This document shows positions 46,893 through 54,612 of a DNA stretch of 64,000 bases, in pieces. A program made the translations under genes and the position numbers. Position 1 is the stretch's first letter. Each line of letters opens with the position of its first letter. The stretch is from the NCBI RefSeq assembly GCF_000717715.1, contig NZ_JOAI01000001.1, positions 388,146-452,145 of the forward strand. Reading direction: 5' to 3'. A model generated the notes under the pieces. The model was not told where the DNA came from. It saw only the letters and a list, made by a program, of their open reading frames with translations, and made no database searches. The stretch comes from Streptomyces sp. NRRL B-24484. GTDB taxonomy: Bacteria > Actinomycetota > Actinomycetes > Streptomycetales > Streptomycetaceae.

Positions 46893-46929
46893 CCGCGGGC
46901 CCGGCCCCACAGGGGAGCCGGGCCCGCGG
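46893..46929 (-). terminator. Terminator of P60 hydrolase 2
   Basis: Perfect 13-bp arms (46893-46905 and 46917-46929) just after the stop at 46949 on the minus strand. Confidence 0.7.
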
Positions 46930-46948
46930 GGAGCCGCCGTACGGGCCG

Positions 46949-48016
46949 TCAGACCCGGACGATCGCCGAGATCGGCATGGCCGTGGCCGAGACGTAGCGG
47001 ACGACCGCGCCGGTGTGCGGCGCGTGGATCACCTGGCCGCCGCCCACGTACATGCCGACGTGGTGCTGGTCGCCGTAGTAGATCACCAGGTCGCCGGGCT
47101 TGGCGTTGGCGATGTTGGTGCCGATGTTGGTGCCCGCGCCGGCCTGCGACTGCGAGGTGCGCGGGATCGAGACGCCGGCCTTGCCGTACGCCCACTGCAT
47201 CAGGCCGGAGCAGTCGAAGGTGCTCGGGCCGGTCGCGCCGTAGACGTAGGGGGCGCCGAGCGCGGACTTGACGGCCGCGATCGCCTTGGCGGTGTAGGAG
47301 CCCGACGGCACGTCGACACTGCCGAGGTCGGGTCGGGCGGTGTCCCGCGAGGCCCGGTCCGCGGAGGCCTTGGCGGTGGAGGCCGCCTTCGCCTCGGCCG
47401 CGGCCAGGTCGTCCTTCTCCTTCTGGGTGAGGGTGTTCAGCAGGGCGCTGGCCTTGGCCAGCTTGTCCTGGAACTCCTCCTTCTTGGCCTTCAGCGCCTT
47501 GGTGCTGGTGTCCAGCTCGGCCAGCTTGTGCTCGGCCTCGACCTTCTGACCGTCCAGCTTGGACTGCTCGGCCTTGAAGGACTTCAGGGTGTCGGCCTGG
47601 GTGGCGCTCATCCGGCTGACCGCGCCGGCCTGGCCGAGGAAGTCGCCGGGGTTGCTGGAGAGCATCAGCTGGACGGTCGGCGAGATGCCGCCGTCGCGGT
47701 ACTGCTGGGCGGCGACCTCGGCGAGGCGGCCCTGGACGCCGCTGACCTGCGCCTGCTGACGGGCGACCTGGTCCTGCAGCTGGGTGACCTGCTTCTGCAG
47801 GTCCTGCTGCTTCTGCTCGGCCGCGAGGTACGCCTCGTTGGAGGCCTCGGCCTGCTCGTTGAGCTGGTCGACCTGGGCCGCGACCTGCTCCTTGGTGGGC
47901 GTCGGGTCCGCGTGCGCACCGGTCTGCGAGGAGAGGGCCACCGCAGTGGCGGCTGCCGCAGTCAGGATCGAGGCACGGGTACGGCCGACGGGCTTGGGAC
48001 GACGATGGGACGCCAC
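46949..48016 (-). CDS. NlpC/P60 cell-wall hydrolase 2 (riboswitch-controlled)
   Basis: A 355-residue secreted hydrolase with a signal peptide (ASHRRPKPVGRTRASILTAA to GAHA) and a heptad-rich coiled coil at about residues 40-220. The C-terminal NlpC/P60 domain has TFDCSGLMQWAYGKAG, QHHVGMY and VIHAPHTG. The GTG at 48016 is preferred over the ATG at 48040, because the third paralogue starts with the same ASHRRPK and AAGGAG lies 9 nt before. It is preceded by a c-di-AMP riboswitch in a leader of about 300 nt, so turgor or cell-wall status probably sets its expression. Confidence 0.93.
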   Translation of the reverse strand: MASHRRPKPVGRTRASILTAAAATAVALSSQTGAHADPTPTKEQVAAQVDQLNEQAEASNEAYLAAEQKQQDLQKQVTQLQDQVARQQAQVSGVQGRLAEVAAQQYRDGGISPTVQLMLSSNPGDFLGQAGAVSRMSATQADTLKSFKAEQSKLDGQKVEAEHKLAELDTSTKALKAKKEEFQDKLAKASALLNTLTQKEKDDLAAAEAKAASTAKASADRASRDTARPDLGSVDVPSGSYTAKAIAAVKSALGAPYVYGATGPSTFDCSGLMQWAYGKAGVSIPRTSQSQAGAGTNIGTNIANAKPGDLVIYYGDQHHVGMYVGGGQVIHAPHTGAVVRYVSATAMPISAIVRV

Positions 48017-48039
48017 GAAGGCGGACTCCTTCTTCCTCA

Positions 48040-48308
48040 CACCGCCTACCGGGTGAGCTGACGGGTTCGGGCCGGAAGCATTGCCCTACGACGCCTCACG
48101 CCCGCACCCGCCCGTCCGCGGTCCGACCGCGGTCCGGCCGGCGCGGCCGACCTGACGCCGATTCACCCCGGGGGAAACGTGGTTCCCCGGCTCCGTTCGA
48201 CAGCACCCCCGCAGGGGCTCCCCGTGGACGGTCGGGACCGTCCTGCTGCGTCGCGGACTCGGCGGCGACCACCGCCGCCGCCCGGGTTGGGCGAACCACT
48301 GTGCGGTG
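48040..48308 (-). ncRNA. c-di-AMP (ydaO/yuaA-type) riboswitch
   Basis: Read on the minus strand, the family's conserved blocks appear in order: GGGGAACC (48181-48188), GGGGTGAATC (48160-48169), GTAGGGC (48083-48089), then CCGAACCCGTCAGCT (48056-48070) and ACCCGGTAGGC. A closing stem can form between CACCGC (48303-48308) and GCGGTG (48040-48045). Class members bind cyclic di-AMP and shut off cell-wall and potassium genes; in streptomycetes they precede muralytic enzymes. The 5' boundary is approximate. Confidence 0.9.
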
Positions 48309-48321
48309 ATCCGTGGGGATG

Positions 48322-48351
48322 ACCCTAGTAACCGATCCGTGATCCGTTCAA
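48322..48351 (-). promoter_or_regulatory. Promoter upstream of the c-di-AMP riboswitch
   Basis: TTGAAC (48346-48351), an 18-nt spacer and TAGGGT (48322-48327) on the minus strand. The transcript would start near 48315, immediately before the proposed aptamer closing stem. Confidence 0.6.
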
Positions 48352-48468
48352 ATCCTTGTCAGAAAAACGACGGGGAAATGTTGTCGTGAAAATGTGATTG
48401 CGACCGCCGGTGACCGGCGGTCCACGCTCGGCTGACGCGATGTCACCCGCCGGCGGACAAAACGCGAC

Positions 48469-48514
48469 GCCCGGGCGTGTCGCAGATCACACGGTGATCG
48501 CGACGCGCCCGGGC
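48469..48514 (-). terminator. Terminator of P60 hydrolase 3
   Basis: A stem of about 21 bp (48469-48490 with 48494-48514; one bulged A and one G-U pair) with a 3-nt loop. The arms contain GCCCGGGC palindromes, so the region also reads as a direct repeat. Confidence 0.75.
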
Positions 48515-48574
48515 GTGTCATGCGGCATCAGAAACGCCGCAGGTGAGGCTTATGTCCGGTTTGCTACTGGACGG

Positions 48575-49603
48575 TCAGACGCGGCGGATCGTCTTGATCG
48601 GCAGGGTGTCGGCGTCCATCACCTTCACCACGTCGCCGGTGTGCGGCGCGTGGACGACGAGGCCGTTGCCGATGTACATGCCGACGTGGTGTGCGTCCGA
48701 GAAGTAGATGACGAGGTCACCCGGCTGGGCGTCGGCCAGGGAGGGGACCCGGCTGCCGACGCTCGCCTGCGACTGCGAGGTGCGCGGCAGCGACACGCCC
48801 GCCTTGGCGTACGCCCAGACCATCAGGCCGGAGCAGTCGAAGGAGCTCGGGCCGGTGGCGCCCCACACGTACGGGGTGCCGCGCTTGCCCATCGCCGCGG
48901 CGACCGCGGTGGCCGCGTAGCCGGAGGCCGGCGGCAGGCTGCCCAGGTCGTAGCGGCTGTCGCCGCGCGAGGCGCGGTCGGTGCCGAGGACCGCGGCGCG
49001 CTCGGCGGCGCTCAGCGTGCTCAGCAGGCTCTGGGCCTCGGAGAGCTTCTTCTGGACCTCGGACTTGGCGTCGTTCAGCACCTGGGTGGAGCGGTCCAGC
49101 TCGGACAGGATGGCCGCGGCCTCCTGCTTCTGCTGGTCCAGCCGGCGCTGCTGGTCCCGCAGGCCCTTCAGCGTCGAGGCCTGGGTGTCGGTGGCCTGCT
49201 CGTTGCTGGACGCCTTCGCCAGGTAGTTGTCCGGGTTCGAGGAGAGCATCAGCGCGACCGTCGGGTCCACGCCGCCGGTGCGGTACTGGTCGGCCGCGAC
49301 CGCGGACAGGCCGGACGCCACCTGCGAGAGCTGCTCCTGACCGCGGGCGATCTGGTCCTGCAGCTGGTCGGCCTGCTTGCGCAGCTGGTCGGCCCGCTCC
49401 TTGGCGCCGTTGTACTTCTCGGCCGCCTGCTCCTGCTCCTCGAGCAGCTTGTCGACCTGGACCTTGACCTCGTCCTTGCTGGGCTTGGCCGGTGCGGCGT
49501 GCGCCGCGGCCTGGGCCGACAGGGCGACCGCGGTCGCGGCGGCAGCGGTGAGCACGGTGACCCGCGCGCGGCTCGGCTGCTTGGGACGGCGGTGGGAGGC
49601 CAA
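48575..49603 (-). CDS. NlpC/P60 cell-wall hydrolase 3
   Basis: A 342-residue paralogue of the two downstream hydrolases. Its signal peptide starts ASHRRPKQPSRARVTVLTAA, a coiled coil covers about residues 40-210, and the NlpC/P60 domain has SFDCSGLMVWAYAKAG, AHHVGMY and VVHAPHTG. It begins at TTG 49603 with AAGGAG 9 nt upstream. Unlike copy 2 it has no c-di-AMP aptamer. Its short leader carries a 14-bp palindrome (49632-49645). Tandem duplication with separate terminators and promoters suggests each copy is independently controlled. Confidence 0.92.
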   Translation of the reverse strand: MASHRRPKQPSRARVTVLTAAAATAVALSAQAAAHAAPAKPSKDEVKVQVDKLLEEQEQAAEKYNGAKERADQLRKQADQLQDQIARGQEQLSQVASGLSAVAADQYRTGGVDPTVALMLSSNPDNYLAKASSNEQATDTQASTLKGLRDQQRRLDQQKQEAAAILSELDRSTQVLNDAKSEVQKKLSEAQSLLSTLSAAERAAVLGTDRASRGDSRYDLGSLPPASGYAATAVAAAMGKRGTPYVWGATGPSSFDCSGLMVWAYAKAGVSLPRTSQSQASVGSRVPSLADAQPGDLVIYFSDAHHVGMYIGNGLVVHAPHTGDVVKVMDADTLPIKTIRRV

Positions 49604-49631
49604 GGGACTAGCTCCTTCTTCCTGCTGGACT

Positions 49632-49645
49632 CACCCGATCGGGTG
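49632..49645. promoter_or_regulatory. 14-bp palindrome in the leader of P60 hydrolase 3
   Basis: CACCCGATCGGGTG is self-complementary and lies about 15 nt before the ribosome site. A TAGGGT box (minus strand, about 49674-49679) resembling that of copy 2 is upstream. It could be an operator or a small RNA hairpin near the ribosome site. Confidence 0.4.
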
Positions 49646-49793
49646 TAGTCCGGAAAATAGGTTTGACGCCAGACCCTAGTGAAGATCCGACTCCTGCGCC
49701 ACTCCCGTGTCGGGCGAACTTGGCGCCGAACGCTGGAATTCACCACCCCGACACAACCCCGCCACCCCGCCCGCCACCTGGGCCGACGGCCCG

Positions 49794-51218
49794 TCAGGGC
49801 CGGGCGAGCCGGTTGAGCAGCAGGATCGACGCGACCGGGCGTGCACCCGCCTTGCGTACGCCGTCCGCGACCTCCCGATCCGTGGAGACCACCACGACCG
49901 GGCGGCCCTGCGGCTCCGCCCGCACCAGGCGGCGGATCAGCTCGTCCGCGGTCTCTCCCGTCCGGCTGAAGCGCACCCGGACCCCGCGCGGCGGCGCCAT
50001 GATCACCGGGACGTCGAGGTCCTGCCCGTCGAAGACGCAGGTCACCTCGGACTGGGTGCGCTGCGCGAGCATCGCCAGACCGCCCAGCAGCCGCATCCGC
50101 TGCTGCTCCAGCGGCAGCGTCGGGTACCCGGTCTTGGTCACGTTGTAGCCGTCGACGACCAGGTGCACCTGAGGAATCGCCAGCAGCTGGTCGAGCAGTG
50201 CCGGGTCGTCCTCCGCCAGGCCGCGGCGCGCCACGTCGTGCGGGTTGGCCGAGCCGGGCTCGACCGCGTCCACCAGGTCGGCCGGGCGCAGCTGCGCCAC
50301 CGGCAGGGCGAGCTCGCGCTGCAGGCCCTGCGCCGACTGCAGCACCGTGTCGAGCAGCAGCCGCAGCCGCATGTCCTCCACGCTGCGGCCCTCGCGCGCC
50401 GACCGCCGGCCGGCCTCCGCGACCGTCTCCAGCTCGGTGATCCGGTGCCGCAGCCGCCGCGCCTCGCCGTCCGCCGCACTGCGCTCGGCCGCCGCGGCGG
50501 CCCGCACCGTCTCCAGCTCCGCCAGCAGCTTGCGGGCCTCGGCCTGCGCCCGCCGGGTGTCGCTCTCCAGGGTCCGGACGCGCTTGCGCAGCGACTCCGC
50601 CTCCCGGCGGACGCCCTCCGACTCCGCGCGCTGCCGGTCCAGGTCCGCGCGGGAGGCGGCGCGCACCTCGGCCAGTTCGGCCTGCAGCTTCTCCACCACG
50701 CGGGCGGCCTCGGCGGCGGCCCCCTCGGCGTCGGCCCGCTCGACCTCGTCGCCCGCCTCGGCCACCAGCCGGCTCCAGCCGGCCGGGCGCAGCAGGTAGG
50801 CGGCGGCGGCCACGTCCATCGGGTCGGCGGCGGCCGGCACGGCGCCGGCCTCCAGCGCCTTCACCAGGTCGGGCTGGCCGAGCCGCAGCCGATCGGCTAT
50901 CCGGACGCGGAAGACCGGCTCCGCGTCCAGCGCCGCGGCCAGCGCGGTCGCCGCGTACTTGGCCCGGCGGGCCGGGGTGAACTTGGCGTACGGGCGCAGC
51001 CCCGCGGGCAGTTCGCCGCTCGGGATCGCGCCGAGCGCGTCGGCGGCGATGCCCACCACGCGGCGCCGGACCCCTTCGGGGAGCGGCCGGTCCAGCTGCT
51101 CGGACGGTGCGTCCCCGGCCGCGGGCTGCTGCCCGGCCCCGGCGGCGTCCGACAGCTCCGCGTCCGCAGCGGCCTGCTGCCCCTGCGGCTCCGCCGGCCC
51201 GCTCGCTGCGTCCACCAC
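49794..51218 (-). CDS. NYN (PIN-like) domain RNA-binding protein
   Basis: A 474-residue protein. A helical N-terminal domain (PEGVRRRVVGIAADALGAIPSGELP onward, about residues 45-145) precedes a coiled coil at about 170-290 rich in Glu/Arg/Ala. The C-terminal NYN nuclease fold (about 330-470) has HLVVDGYNVTKTGYP, EVTCVFDGQD and VVVVSTDREVADGVRKAGA, the acidic residues expected of YacP/PIN nucleases. This suggests RNA processing. The frame is open to 51359; GTG 51218 is chosen for the GGAG about 8 nt upstream and the disordered lead. Confidence 0.85.
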   Translation of the reverse strand: MVDAASGPAEPQGQQAAADAELSDAAGAGQQPAAGDAPSEQLDRPLPEGVRRRVVGIAADALGAIPSGELPAGLRPYAKFTPARRAKYAATALAAALDAEPVFRVRIADRLRLGQPDLVKALEAGAVPAAADPMDVAAAAYLLRPAGWSRLVAEAGDEVERADAEGAAAEAARVVEKLQAELAEVRAASRADLDRQRAESEGVRREAESLRKRVRTLESDTRRAQAEARKLLAELETVRAAAAAERSAADGEARRLRHRITELETVAEAGRRSAREGRSVEDMRLRLLLDTVLQSAQGLQRELALPVAQLRPADLVDAVEPGSANPHDVARRGLAEDDPALLDQLLAIPQVHLVVDGYNVTKTGYPTLPLEQQRMRLLGGLAMLAQRTQSEVTCVFDGQDLDVPVIMAPPRGVRVRFSRTGETADELIRRLVRAEPQGRPVVVVSTDREVADGVRKAGARPVASILLLNRLARP

Positions 51219-51330
51219 GTCCTCGGCTCCGATCCTGCTCCCCGGGCCCGCGCGGCCGGTGGCCGCTGCCCTCGAAATGCACCGCTCTGTGTAATTGTCC
51301 CGTCTACCGTGCCCCGCCGGGCACCGCGCC

Positions 51331-51369
51331 ACACACCCCGGCGGCGCCAGGGGCTCCACCGGGGTGTGT
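51331..51369 (-). terminator. Terminator of the small zinc-ribbon gene
   Basis: 11-bp arms ACACACCCCGG (51331-51341) and CCGGGGTGTGT (51359-51369), directly after the stop at 51384 on the minus strand. Confidence 0.65.
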
Positions 51370-51383
51370 CGGCACGCTCGGGC

Positions 51384-51656
51384 TCAGGCGCCCGGCTCGT
51401 CCGCGGCCGGCTGCTCGGCGGCGTCGGCGCCGGGGCGGGGCACCAGCTCCACCTGGTCGACGGCGTTGCACCAGCGGCAGCGCACGGACTCCAGGGTCTC
51501 GCTCAGCACCTCGGTCTCCTCCACCTTCGACTCGCCGCCGAGGTCGAAGTGCAGGTACTCCACCACCCGGGCCGAGCGCGTCACGTCGAAGCGGGTGAGG
51601 TTCCCGCAGAGCGTGCAGCGCCAACGGGTCTCGGCGGTGGGGGCGGCGATGGTCAT
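51384..51656 (-). CDS. Small zinc-ribbon protein
   Basis: A 90-residue protein with two CxxC pairs (RCTLCGNLTRFDV and RCRWCNAVDQV), which should bind one zinc, separated by an acidic/aromatic segment (VEYLHFDLGGESKVEE). A disordered acidic tail follows. It is a conserved actinobacterial small protein of unknown role. The ATG at 51656 has AGAGGA upstream. It has its own terminator, so it is separate from the NYN gene. Confidence 0.8.
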   Translation of the reverse strand: MTIAAPTAETRWRCTLCGNLTRFDVTRSARVVEYLHFDLGGESKVEETEVLSETLESVRCRWCNAVDQVELVPRPGADAAEQPAADEPGA

Positions 51657-51806
51657 CGGAGGTCCTCTCGGATGGTCCCGGGTCCGGTCGACCAAGCCTA
51701 TTGCGTACGGCCCTTCCGGCGGTCACCGGTCCTGAGGGGCGGACAGGTCACCCGCTTGCAGCACCGGACGGTGTCACCGCGGGTGCACCGAGGAATGCTC
51801 GCTGTC

Positions 51807-52652
51807 ATGGCCGTCCCCGCCCCTGTCCCCGCCCCCGTGCGCGCAGCGGCGGGCCCGGCCGCCGCTGCGCCGGCGCGTGCCCCGCTCGTCACCTACGTGC
51901 TGATCGCGCTGAGCGCCGTCGTCCTGCTGGCCGGCCCGAGCTTCGGCCTCAACCCGCGGTACGGCACCGGCAACGCCCGCGTCTGCGCGGAGCAGCGCTT
52001 CGAGCAGCACTGGGGGGCCGTCCCGGCGGAGCTGCTCGCCAACCGGCCGCTGGACGCCGGCCGGCTGGCGGCGCTGCCCCCGGCGGTGCCGGGCTGCACG
52101 GTCGCCCCGACCCCGCACAAGATCCCGTTCCTGTCGGTGCTCAGCTCACTGTTCGTCCACGCGGGCTGGCTGCACCTGGTCGGCAACCTGCTCTTCCTCT
52201 ACGTCTTCGGCCCCGACGTGGAGGGGCGGCTCGGGCGGCTGCGCTTCCTCCTCTTCTACGTGGGCATCGGATACCTGGCGACGTACGGCTGGGCGCTGGC
52301 GGAGGCGGACTCCGCGGAGTCGGTGCGGGCGCTGGTCGGCGCCTCGGGCGCGATCGCCGGGGTGCTCGGCGGCTACCTGCGGCTGTACCCGCGGGCCCGG
52401 GTCACCGCACTGGTGCCGGCGCTGTTCTTCCTTCCGCTGCGGTTCCCGGCCTGGCTGGTGCTCGGGCTGTGGTTCACCCTGCAGTGGTGGCCGGTCGGTC
52501 CGGCGGTGCCCGGCGTGGCCTACCTGGTGCACGTGATCGGCTTCAGCGCGGGGTGGCTGCTCGCGCGCCCGGTGCGGCCCCGGACAGGGCAGACGCGCCG
52601 CCTGACGGCGGATACGCTGGGCGGAACCCCACACACAGGAGCCGAAGAGTGA
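51807..52652 (+). CDS. Rhomboid-family intramembrane serine protease
   Basis: A 281-residue polytopic protein with about six or seven helices. The catalytic Ser is in LVGASGAIAGVLGGY (GxSG) and the His in YLVHVIGFSAGW; HAGWLHLVGNLLFLYVFGPDVE is the family's L1/TM2 signature. Between helix 1 and 2 it has a loop of about 75 residues with two cysteines. The ATG at 51807 is chosen over 51795 because GAGGA lies about 12 nt before it. It overlaps the Lrp-like gene by 4 nt (GTGA). Confidence 0.92.
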   Translation: MAVPAPVPAPVRAAAGPAAAAPARAPLVTYVLIALSAVVLLAGPSFGLNPRYGTGNARVCAEQRFEQHWGAVPAELLANRPLDAGRLAALPPAVPGCTVAPTPHKIPFLSVLSSLFVHAGWLHLVGNLLFLYVFGPDVEGRLGRLRFLLFYVGIGYLATYGWALAEADSAESVRALVGASGAIAGVLGGYLRLYPRARVTALVPALFFLPLRFPAWLVLGLWFTLQWWPVGPAVPGVAYLVHVIGFSAGWLLARPVRPRTGQTRRLTADTLGGTPHTGAEE

Positions 52653-52930
52653 TCACCGCGATCGTCCTCATCAAGACCAGCGTCGACCGGATCCCCGAGA
52701 TCGCCGAGGCGATCGCCGCGATCGAGGGCGTCAGCGAGGTCTATTCGGTGACCGGCAGCTACGACCTGGTGGCGATGGTCCGGGTGCGGCAGCACGAGGA
52801 CCTCGCCGAGGTGATCCCCGGTCAGGTCAACAAGGTCCCCGGCGTCGAGCACACCGAGACCCAGATCGCCTTCCGCACCTACTCCCAGCACGACCTGGAA
52901 GCCGCCTTCGCCCTCGGCCTCGACGAGTAG
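52649..52930 (+). CDS. Stand-alone Lrp/AsnC ligand-binding (RAM) domain protein
   Basis: A 93-residue protein containing only the alpha/beta ligand-binding domain of Lrp/AsnC regulators (AIVLIKTSVDRIPEIAEAIAAIEGVSEVYSVTGSYDLVAMVRV), without a helix-turn-helix. Such proteins bind amino acids and form octamers. The GTG start overlaps the rhomboid stop, and AGGAG lies upstream. Co-translation with a protease is notable, but its meaning is unknown. Confidence 0.9.
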   Translation: MITAIVLIKTSVDRIPEIAEAIAAIEGVSEVYSVTGSYDLVAMVRVRQHEDLAEVIPGQVNKVPGVEHTETQIAFRTYSQHDLEAAFALGLDE

Positions 52931-52960
52931 TAAGGGGACCCCGGGGGCGCCCGGGCGCGC

Positions 52961-54331
52961 TCAGTCCCTCGACGCCGAGGTGTCCGCGACGCAGCGGCCG
53001 CCCTCGTTGCGGTAGGACCAGCGGGCGCCGTCCGTGACCAGCTCGCGGACGGCGGCCAGGAAGCGGTCCACGTGCTCCTCCGGGGTGCCCGCGCCGAAGC
53101 TCACCCGGATCGCGTTCAGGCTCCGCTCCCCCGGCAGCGACGGCTCCGGCGCGCCGCACGCGGACGGCGTCGCCTCCTCCCCGCCGAGCAGGGTCCGCAC
53201 CAGCGGGTGCGCGCAGAAGAGGCCGTCCCGGACGCCGATGCCGTACTCGGCGGAGAGCGCCGCCGAGAAGTGCGAGCTGTTCCAGCCGCGGACGACGAAG
53301 GAGAGCACGCCGACCCGGGCCGAGCCCTCGCCGAAGAGGTTGAGCACCTTGACCTCGGGGACGTCGGCCAGCCCGGCGGTGAGGCGCTCGACGAGCGCCT
53401 GCTCGCGGGCCTCCAGCACGTCGAAGCCTGCCTCGGTGAGCGCCCGGCAGGCGGAGGCAATGGCGTAGGCGCCGATCACGTTGGGCGAGCCGGCCTCGTG
53501 CCGGGCCGGGCCGGTGTGCCACTCGACGGCCACCGAGCCGTCGGCCTCGCGGGCCACGGTACGGCTGGCGCCGCCGCCGGCGAGGTAGGGGTCGGCCGCG
53601 TCCAGCCAGTCGCTGCGGCCGGCGAGCACCCCGGCGCCGAACGGCGCGTACAGCTTGTGGCCGGAGAACGCGACCCAGTCGACGCCGAGTTCACGGACCG
53701 ACAGCCGGTGGTGCGGGGCGAGCTGGGCGGCGTCCAGCACCACCCGGGCGCCGTGCCGGTGGGCGGTCTCGGTGAGTTCGGCGATCGGCCACAGCTCGCC
53801 GGTGACGTTGGAGGCGCCGGTGACGCACAGCAGGCGCGGGCCGTCGGGGGTGCCCGCGGCGAGCGCGGCGTCCAGCGCGGCGACGGCCTCGGCGCGGGAG
53901 CGCGGGGCGCGCAGGTACTCGACCGTCAGGCCGGCGTGGCGCCAGGGCAGCAGGGATGCGTGGTGCTCGGTCTCGAAGGCGAACACCCGGGTGCCCGCCG
54001 GGACGGCCCCGGCCAGCAGGTTGAGCGAGTCGGTGGTGGCACGGGTGAAGACCACCTGGTCGCCCTCGCGCAGGTCGAGGAAGTCGGCGACGGTGCGGCG
54101 GCTCTGCTCGAACAGGTCGGTGGAGAGCTGCGAGAGGTAGCCGGCCCCGCGGTGGACGCTGCCGTAGTAGGGCGCGTAGGCGGCGACGTCGTCCCAGACC
54201 CGCTGCAGGGCGGGGGCGCTGGCGGCGTAGTCGAGGGCGGCGTACCCGACCTTCTCGCCGGTGGCGAGCGGCACCCGGACGTCGTGGCCGAGGACGGCGA
54301 GGGGGGCGCAGAGATCGGTGGAAAGCGACAT
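52961..54331 (-). CDS. PLP-dependent class V aminotransferase (cysteine desulfurase-like)
   Basis: A 456-residue fold-type I PLP enzyme. LDYAASAPALQRVWDDVAAYAPYYGSVHRG is the N-terminal class V block; VFAFETEHHASLLPW, VLDAAQLAPHHRLS and the PLP-lysine motif FSGHKLYAPFGAG follow. The C-terminus (residues about 380-400) has EYGIGVRDGLFCAHPL, where desulfurases have the catalytic Cys loop. AAGGAG lies 9 nt before the ATG. A SAM-IV-type riboswitch precedes it, so the gene is tied to sulfur amino acid status, though its substrate is not known. Confidence 0.88.
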   Translation of the reverse strand: MSLSTDLCAPLAVLGHDVRVPLATGEKVGYAALDYAASAPALQRVWDDVAAYAPYYGSVHRGAGYLSQLSTDLFEQSRRTVADFLDLREGDQVVFTRATTDSLNLLAGAVPAGTRVFAFETEHHASLLPWRHAGLTVEYLRAPRSRAEAVAALDAALAAGTPDGPRLLCVTGASNVTGELWPIAELTETAHRHGARVVLDAAQLAPHHRLSVRELGVDWVAFSGHKLYAPFGAGVLAGRSDWLDAADPYLAGGGASRTVAREADGSVAVEWHTGPARHEAGSPNVIGAYAIASACRALTEAGFDVLEAREQALVERLTAGLADVPEVKVLNLFGEGSARVGVLSFVVRGWNSSHFSAALSAEYGIGVRDGLFCAHPLVRTLLGGEEATPSACGAPEPSLPGERSLNAIRVSFGAGTPEEHVDRFLAAVRELVTDGARWSYRNEGGRCVADTSASRD

Positions 54332-54341
54332 GGAGATGCAC

Positions 54342-54361
54342 TCCTTCACGGGGTGAGGACC
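54342..54361 (-). promoter_or_regulatory. Predicted anti-Shine-Dalgarno switch of the SAM riboswitch
   Basis: In the RNA, UCCUCAC (54353-54359) can pair with GUGAAGGA (54342-54349), hiding the ribosome site. The same strand, as GGUCCUCACCC (54351-54361), is an exact 11-nt complement of the aptamer's closing strand (54420-54430). Mutually exclusive pairing would let SAM binding expose the anti-SD and switch translation off. Confidence 0.6.
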
Positions 54362-54389
54362 CCGGGGAAGCATCGCCGGAAGTCCGCGC

Positions 54390-54498
54390 TTGCCACGCGG
54401 ACGGTTCGCCGCACGGCCCGGTCCTCACCCAGGGCACCCCGCCACGGACGGAGGGTTGCCGGACAGCAAGCTGGGGCTTGACGCTGCCACTCATGACC
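54390..54498 (-). ncRNA. SAM-IV-type S-adenosylmethionine riboswitch
   Basis: Read on the minus strand from 54498, it has the family's order: GGTCATGAGTGGCAGCG, CAAGCCCCAGCTTGCTG, CCGGCAACCCTCC, then GGCGGGGTGCCCTGGGTGA and GGACC, with further hairpin sequence (GTCCGCG/CGCGGAC at 54382-54402) on the 3' side. The core resembles SAM-I, but the 3' additions and host are those of SAM-IV, an actinobacterial class. Boundaries are approximate. Confidence 0.9.
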
Positions 54499-54541
54499 TG
54501 TGCAGGACTCTAGGTGACCGCTGCGCGACCGGTCAAGCACG

Positions 54542-54590
54542 GACGGGCGCACGGGGAACCGGCCTGCTGCCGGTGGTGCCCCCGTGCGCC
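54542..54590 (-). terminator. Terminator of trpD
   Basis: Perfect 13-bp outer arms (54542-54554 and 54578-54590) and an inner ACCGGC/GCCGGT stem, just after the trpD stop and before the SAM riboswitch transcript. Confidence 0.8.
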
Positions 54591-54612
54591 CGTAGCCCTC
54601 CTCGTACGCGTC

